From NCBI RefSeq assembly GCF_900143185.1, contig NZ_FSRQ01000002.1, positions 124,001 through 188,000 on the forward strand: DNA of 64,000 nucleotides, in the 5' to 3' direction. A program made the position numbers and the translations under genes. Source of the DNA: Chryseobacterium scophthalmum. Lineage in GTDB: Bacteria; Bacteroidota; Bacteroidia; Flavobacteriales; Weeksellaceae. Of this stretch, positions 60,283 to 64,000 are shown piece after piece; the first letter of the stretch is position 1, and every line of letters starts with the position of its first letter. A model generated the notes under the pieces. The model did not search any database and had not been told where the DNA came from. It worked only from the letters and a program-made list of their open reading frames with translations.

Positions 60283-62274
60283 TTATCCTTTTAAAGCTAC
60301 AATTTCGTCTCTCAGTTTTGCGGCTTTTATAAAATCAAGATTTTTTGCGGCAGCTTCCATTTCTTTTTGCTTTTGAGCAATCATTTTTTCGATATCTTCA
60401 GTAGCATAAGTAGCTTTTACTTCGGCAACTTTTTGGGTAATTTCCTTTTGAGTATATTTTTCATCAGGGAAATCTTTACTTCTTCCGACAAGGTTTTCAG
60501 AGATTTTTTTATTTAATGCGGTCGGAACTTTTCCATGCTCTTCATTGTACTGCATTTGTTTTGCACGACGATATTCCGTTTCATCTAAAGCTGCCTGCAT
60601 CGATTTGGTAATTTTATCGGCGTACATAATCGCTCTACCATTTACATTTCTTGCAGCACGACCAACCGTTTGAATCATTGATCTTCGACTTCTCAACATT
60701 CCTTCTTTATCGGCATCTAAAATGGCAACCAATGAAACTTCCGGTAAATCAAGACCTTCTCTCAATAAATTGACTCCAATTAAAACATCAAAAACACCGA
60801 GACGCAAATCCTGCATAATCTGAATACGCTCCAAAGTTTCAACATCAGAGTGAATATATCTCGTTCTGATTCCGAATTTTGTGAAATATTTTGTGAGCTC
60901 TTCCGCCATTTTTTTAGTTAAAGTAGTCACTAAAACTCTTTCGTCAATTTCAGCACGTTTATTTATTTCTTCCATTAGATCATCGATCTGATTTAAGGAA
61001 GGTCTTACTTCAATAATTGGATCTAAAAGTCCTGTGGGACGGATGATCTGTTCAATATATTCCCCTCCGGTTTTTTCCAGTTCATAATCTGCCGGAGTTG
61101 CCGAAACGTAAATGACTTGATTTTGAATGGCCTCAAATTCTTCAAACTTTAAAGGTCTGTTATCCATCGCTGCAGGAAGTCGGAAACCATACTCCACCAA
61201 AGCTTCTTTACGGCTTCTGTCGCCGCCATACATCGCATGAACCTGCGGAACCGTAACATGGCTTTCATCGATAACCATTAAGAAATCTTTTGGGAAGTAA
61301 TCTAAAAGACAGAAAGGTCGAGATCCAGGAAGTCTTCCGTCAAGATAACGCGAATAATTTTCGATTCCTGAACAATAACCAAGCTCTTTGATCATCTCAA
61401 GGTCCAATTCTGTTCTTTCCTGCAGTCTTTTTGATTCTAAAGGCTTGCCGATTTCTGCGAAAAAGTCAACCTGTTTTACCATATCATCCTGGATATTTTT
61501 TATCGCACCATTCAATGTCTCTTTTGTGGTTACAAAAAGATTAGCAGGATAAATCTGAATTTGATCAAAATTGGAAGTTACATTTCCGGACACAGGATCA
61601 AAGCTTTGAATTTTTTCAATTTCATCACCAAAAAACTGAATTCTTATTCCGTTATCTGCATACGCAGGAAATACATCGATCACGTCTCCTTTTACACGAA
61701 ACGTACCGCGTTGAAAGTCAGCCAATGTTCTTGAATACAACGCATTAACTAAAGAATGAAGCAATGCGGTTCGGGTTGTTTTTTCACCAATCTCAAGAGA
61801 GATTAATGATTTATGAAATTCAGCAGGATTTCCAACACCATAAATACATGATACTGAGGCAACAATCAAAATATCTCTCCTTCCTGAAAGCAAACTTGCA
61901 ATCGCAGAAAGACGTAATTTCTCTACCTCTTCATTGATGCTTAAATCTTTTTCTATATAAGTTCCTGAGCTTGCAATATAAGCTTCGGGTTGATAGTAAT
62001 CATAGTAACTCACGAAATATTCAACAGCATTTTCGGGATAGAATTCTTTAAATTCCATAAAAAGCTGAGCCGCCAAAGTTTTGTTGTGCGCCAAAACCAA
62101 AGTTGGTTTCTGAACGTTATTCACAACATTGGCAACAGTAAACGTTTTCCCGGAACCCGTTACCCCAAGCAAAGTTTGATATTTTTCGCCGATCTCTATT
62201 CCGGCGGTCAATTTTTCAATTGCTTTAGGCTGATCTCCTGTAGGTTGATATTCTGATTGTAGATTGAATTTCAT
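60283..62274 (-). CDS. uvrB: Excinuclease ABC subunit B
   Basis: 663 residues, the usual length. Nucleotide excision repair helicase-like subunit that loads at lesions and holds UvrC. Walker A LLGVTGSGKTFTVANV, YYDYYQPEAYI of the beta-hairpin region, the DEAD-type box FLMVIDESHVT, helicase motif VI (TVGRAARNVNGRAIMY) and the C-terminal UVR motif (EMEAAAKNLDFIKAAKLRDE), which binds UvrA/UvrC. All regions are complete. Confidence 0.97.
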   Translation of the reverse strand: MKFNLQSEYQPTGDQPKAIEKLTAGIEIGEKYQTLLGVTGSGKTFTVANVVNNVQKPTLVLAHNKTLAAQLFMEFKEFYPENAVEYFVSYYDYYQPEAYIASSGTYIEKDLSINEEVEKLRLSAIASLLSGRRDILIVASVSCIYGVGNPAEFHKSLISLEIGEKTTRTALLHSLVNALYSRTLADFQRGTFRVKGDVIDVFPAYADNGIRIQFFGDEIEKIQSFDPVSGNVTSNFDQIQIYPANLFVTTKETLNGAIKNIQDDMVKQVDFFAEIGKPLESKRLQERTELDLEMIKELGYCSGIENYSRYLDGRLPGSRPFCLLDYFPKDFLMVIDESHVTVPQVHAMYGGDRSRKEALVEYGFRLPAAMDNRPLKFEEFEAIQNQVIYVSATPADYELEKTGGEYIEQIIRPTGLLDPIIEVRPSLNQIDDLMEEINKRAEIDERVLVTTLTKKMAEELTKYFTKFGIRTRYIHSDVETLERIQIMQDLRLGVFDVLIGVNLLREGLDLPEVSLVAILDADKEGMLRSRRSMIQTVGRAARNVNGRAIMYADKITKSMQAALDETEYRRAKQMQYNEEHGKVPTALNKKISENLVGRSKDFPDEKYTQKEITQKVAEVKATYATEDIEKMIAQKQKEMEAAAKNLDFIKAAKLRDEIVALKG

Positions 62275-62383
62275 ACTTCAAATTTAGGAAATAAAAAAAT
62301 GCAACAATGAAGAGTGAAGTCATAAATTGTAATTTCTCATTTGAATATTTTTATTAAAAAATTATCTGATAAAATCATCATTA

Positions 62384-62414
62384 AAAAAACCGCAAAGCAT
62401 TACACTTTACGGTT
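62384..62414 (-). terminator. Intrinsic terminator of the M56 gene
   Basis: On the minus strand AACCGTAAAG and CTTTGCGGTT pair (10 pairs, one G-U) around 7 bases, then TTTTTTTAA. It lies 31 bases past the M56 stop. Confidence 0.8.
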
Positions 62415-62445
62415 GAAATTGATATCGCTGAAAACGCTATTATAT

Positions 62446-64000
62446 TTATTGTGTTTTTTTGTAGGCAGCAAATTGCATTGCTATAGGAAGGTTATACCGA
62501 TACGCTACTGGCTCTCCATCTTTTGTTGCAGGTTTCCAAGTGATATTTTCATTAGCTTCTTTTGTAACCCTGAAAACTTCATTATTAAATTTCTCGTTCT
62601 CTCCTTCTGCTTTTAAATCTCTTATACTTCCATTCTTATCAACAACAAACGTTATCGTTGATCTTACTAAACCACTAGTCTCACCAAAAATGGCAGAATT
62701 AAAATTTTTAGATACTTTCTTTCTTAATTCATTAACTCCTCCAGGATATTCTGCAGGCACCAAGTCTGCAGCAACTCCTTTTACTGCTGTAGAAATATCT
62801 TGAAAAGTTTTTTTCTCTACTCTTTCTTCAGTATTTCTTTTAACAGGAATTGTATCTTTTCCTTTGATGAAAGCCTTTATTTTAAAACTCATATGTACAG
62901 CTTCATCTTTCTTCAGATATTCTTCGAAATATTTATTTGTCATCATATTAAGCTGGAAAGGCTCTGGATTTTGCTTGCTAATGGCATTTGGATATCTTTT
63001 ACTTACAAAATGATTAGAGAAATCTTCAGGCGTAAAGTTTTTAAGTTCCTTATTTTTGGTTTTCTTCCCATCAATCCACAAACCGTATTTTTTAGAATCC
63101 ATAAAGTTGTTAATATCGCTTTGTGTTACTTTCGTTCTTGCAAGTTTTTTAGGAGTATTCATAAAAAACAGAGGGGTTGCCGCTCTTTGTTCTTTTGTAA
63201 GTTGAAAGTATAGGTCGTGAAGTTTAGCCCGATCAGATAAGCTTACTGCTTTGTGAAATTCAGCATATTTTTTTTGCTCCAAAAGATTTCCGTATTTTTT
63301 AATGACTTGATTGTATTCTGAAAGAGGATCATTTGAAAACACTTTAGAAATTACATTTTCTTTTTCCTGATTTAGATTTTCAATACTTTCTTTAGCATAT
63401 GTTTTTTCTGCAAAAATTATCGCTAAAACAGCAAATGCGGGAACAGCAAGATAGTTTTTTACTTTGGCAAATTTTGAATTTTTATTGTTCATCATAGTAA
63501 ATCTTTTTTTGGTGTTATTAAAATTAAACTGATGTATTAAAGGAAGATTCTGTTGTTTTACAATTTCCTGCAGAATTAGTTCCTGATAACTTTTTATGTT
63601 TTTATTCTTATTAATTACACTTTCATCAGCAATGAACTCATGATTATCGACCATCGCTTTTTTATAGAAATAGATAAATGGATTGATCCAGAAAACAGCT
63701 TTTAAAACTTCCACAAAAAGTATATCTAAAGAATGCTTTTGTTTTACATGAATTTCTTCATGTAGAAATACAGAGTTTTCAATTTTAGAATCTTTAAAAT
63801 AAGTTTCTGAAAGGTAAATAGTATTCCAAAAACTGAAAGGAGCTAGGTCTTGTTTCAGAAGAAAAACACTTCTGTTTTGATACTTAATTTTTCTTCCTTT
63901 TAATTTTTTAATCTTTATAATAGAATATCCAATTTTTAAAATTAAAATCCCTGAAACGATACAATAACCAATTAAAAGAGCTTTTGTATAATCAAAACTT
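62446..64000 (-). CDS. M56 (BlaR1-like) metalloprotease with TonB-type C-terminus (5' truncated)
   Basis: The frame stays open to the right edge, giving 517 residues in the window; the true start lies beyond 64000. A visible transmembrane helix (ALLIGYCIVSGILIL) is followed by the zinc motif FLHEEIHVKQKHS (HExxH, near 63757) and NHEFIADESVI with the further ligand Glu. Then comes another helix (YLAVPAFAVLAIIFAEK), a periplasmic domain of ~270 residues, and a C-terminal TonB-like domain (YPGGVNELRKKVSKNFN, SGLVRSTITFVVDKNGSI). This M56-TonB fusion is common in Bacteroidota and may sense a signal at the membrane. No blaI-like repressor is visible in the window. Confidence 0.88.
   Translation of the reverse strand, partial: SFDYTKALLIGYCIVSGILILKIGYSIIKIKKLKGRKIKYQNRSVFLLKQDLAPFSFWNTIYLSETYFKDSKIENSVFLHEEIHVKQKHSLDILFVEVLKAVFWINPFIYFYKKAMVDNHEFIADESVINKNKNIKSYQELILQEIVKQQNLPLIHQFNFNNTKKRFTMMNNKNSKFAKVKNYLAVPAFAVLAIIFAEKTYAKESIENLNQEKENVISKVFSNDPLSEYNQVIKKYGNLLEQKKYAEFHKAVSLSDRAKLHDLYFQLTKEQRAATPLFFMNTPKKLARTKVTQSDINNFMDSKKYGLWIDGKKTKNKELKNFTPEDFSNHFVSKRYPNAISKQNPEPFQLNMMTNKYFEEYLKKDEAVHMSFKIKAFIKGKDTIPVKRNTEERVEKKTFQDISTAVKGVAADLVPAEYPGGVNELRKKVSKNFNSAIFGETSGLVRSTITFVVDKNGSIRDLKAEGENEKFNNEVFRVTKEANENITWKPATKDGEPVAYRYNLPIAMQFAAYKKTQ

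Overview
The window looks like chromosome from a flavobacterium of the Chryseobacterium type (family Weeksellaceae, phylum Bacteroidota). The basis is: AT-rich sequence; start codons preceded by A-rich stretches rather than Shine-Dalgarno sites; promoters of the Bacteroidota form (a TTG near -33 and TAnnTTTG near -7); and typical gene families (DUF4836, DUF4349, DUF4251, DUF3820, SerS/MenD/PabB variants, an M56-TonB fusion, a double-glycine leader peptide). I see no rRNA, tRNA, CRISPR array, insertion sequence or prophage. This is mostly core genome, with one accessory-looking stretch at about 37.3-45.2 kb.

Layout. 1-3.6 kb: end of a TauE/SafE-type membrane protein, a secreted alpha/beta hydrolase, serS. 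3.7-11.3 kb, minus strand: lipoprotein, asparagine synthase, flippase, glycosyltransferase and a possible GT-C enzyme (surface polysaccharide), then the start of a module that continues to 16 kb: two Fe-S oxidoreductase subunits resembling a split EtfD, an MCE/MlaD protein and a PpiD-like periplasmic chaperone. 16-20 kb, plus strand: lon, an AI-2E family membrane protein, DoxX. 20-29.5 kb: glutaryl-CoA-dehydrogenase-like enzyme, exported proteins, and a tight run pgi / methyltransferase / folD / queE / polyprenyl glycosylphosphotransferase. 29.5-31.7 kb: MlaE-MlaF-type ABC lipid transporter and an outer membrane barrel. 32-37 kb: M48 lipoprotein protease, meaB, two tandem cytochrome c lipoproteins, dipeptide epimerase.

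37.3-41.3 kb, minus strand: the most interesting locus. RtcB RNA ligase and the release factor homologue PrfH, a pair known from work on other bacteria to rescue and repair ribosomes cut in the decoding centre, lie in one run with a nucleotidyltransferase, a TPR protein and an unrecognised, very basic 244-residue protein. Upstream is a 600-base gap holding a palindromic operator-like site, a Flavo-1-like structured element, and a complete promoter-to-terminator unit of about 170 nt encoding a small RNA or a 25-residue peptide. 41.9-45.2 kb: a DUF4836 lipoprotein with an ABC ATPase lacking its H-loop histidine and an FtsX-like permease.

45-64 kb: Lrp/AsnC regulator divergent from an EamA exporter with a 23-bp palindrome between them, methylmalonyl-CoA mutase large subunit, prolyl oligopeptidase, a 59-residue Cys-rich double-glycine peptide, a 2-oxoglutarate oxygenase-like enzyme, menD, pabB/pabC-like genes, two related membrane proteins, a second AI-2E family protein, uvrB, and an M56 metalloprotease-TonB fusion running off the right edge.

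Spread between the genes are about ten patches built from degenerate ~7-nt words that fold back on themselves. One of them supplies the last codons and stop of meaB. Several intergenic gaps also carry strong bidirectional intrinsic terminators.
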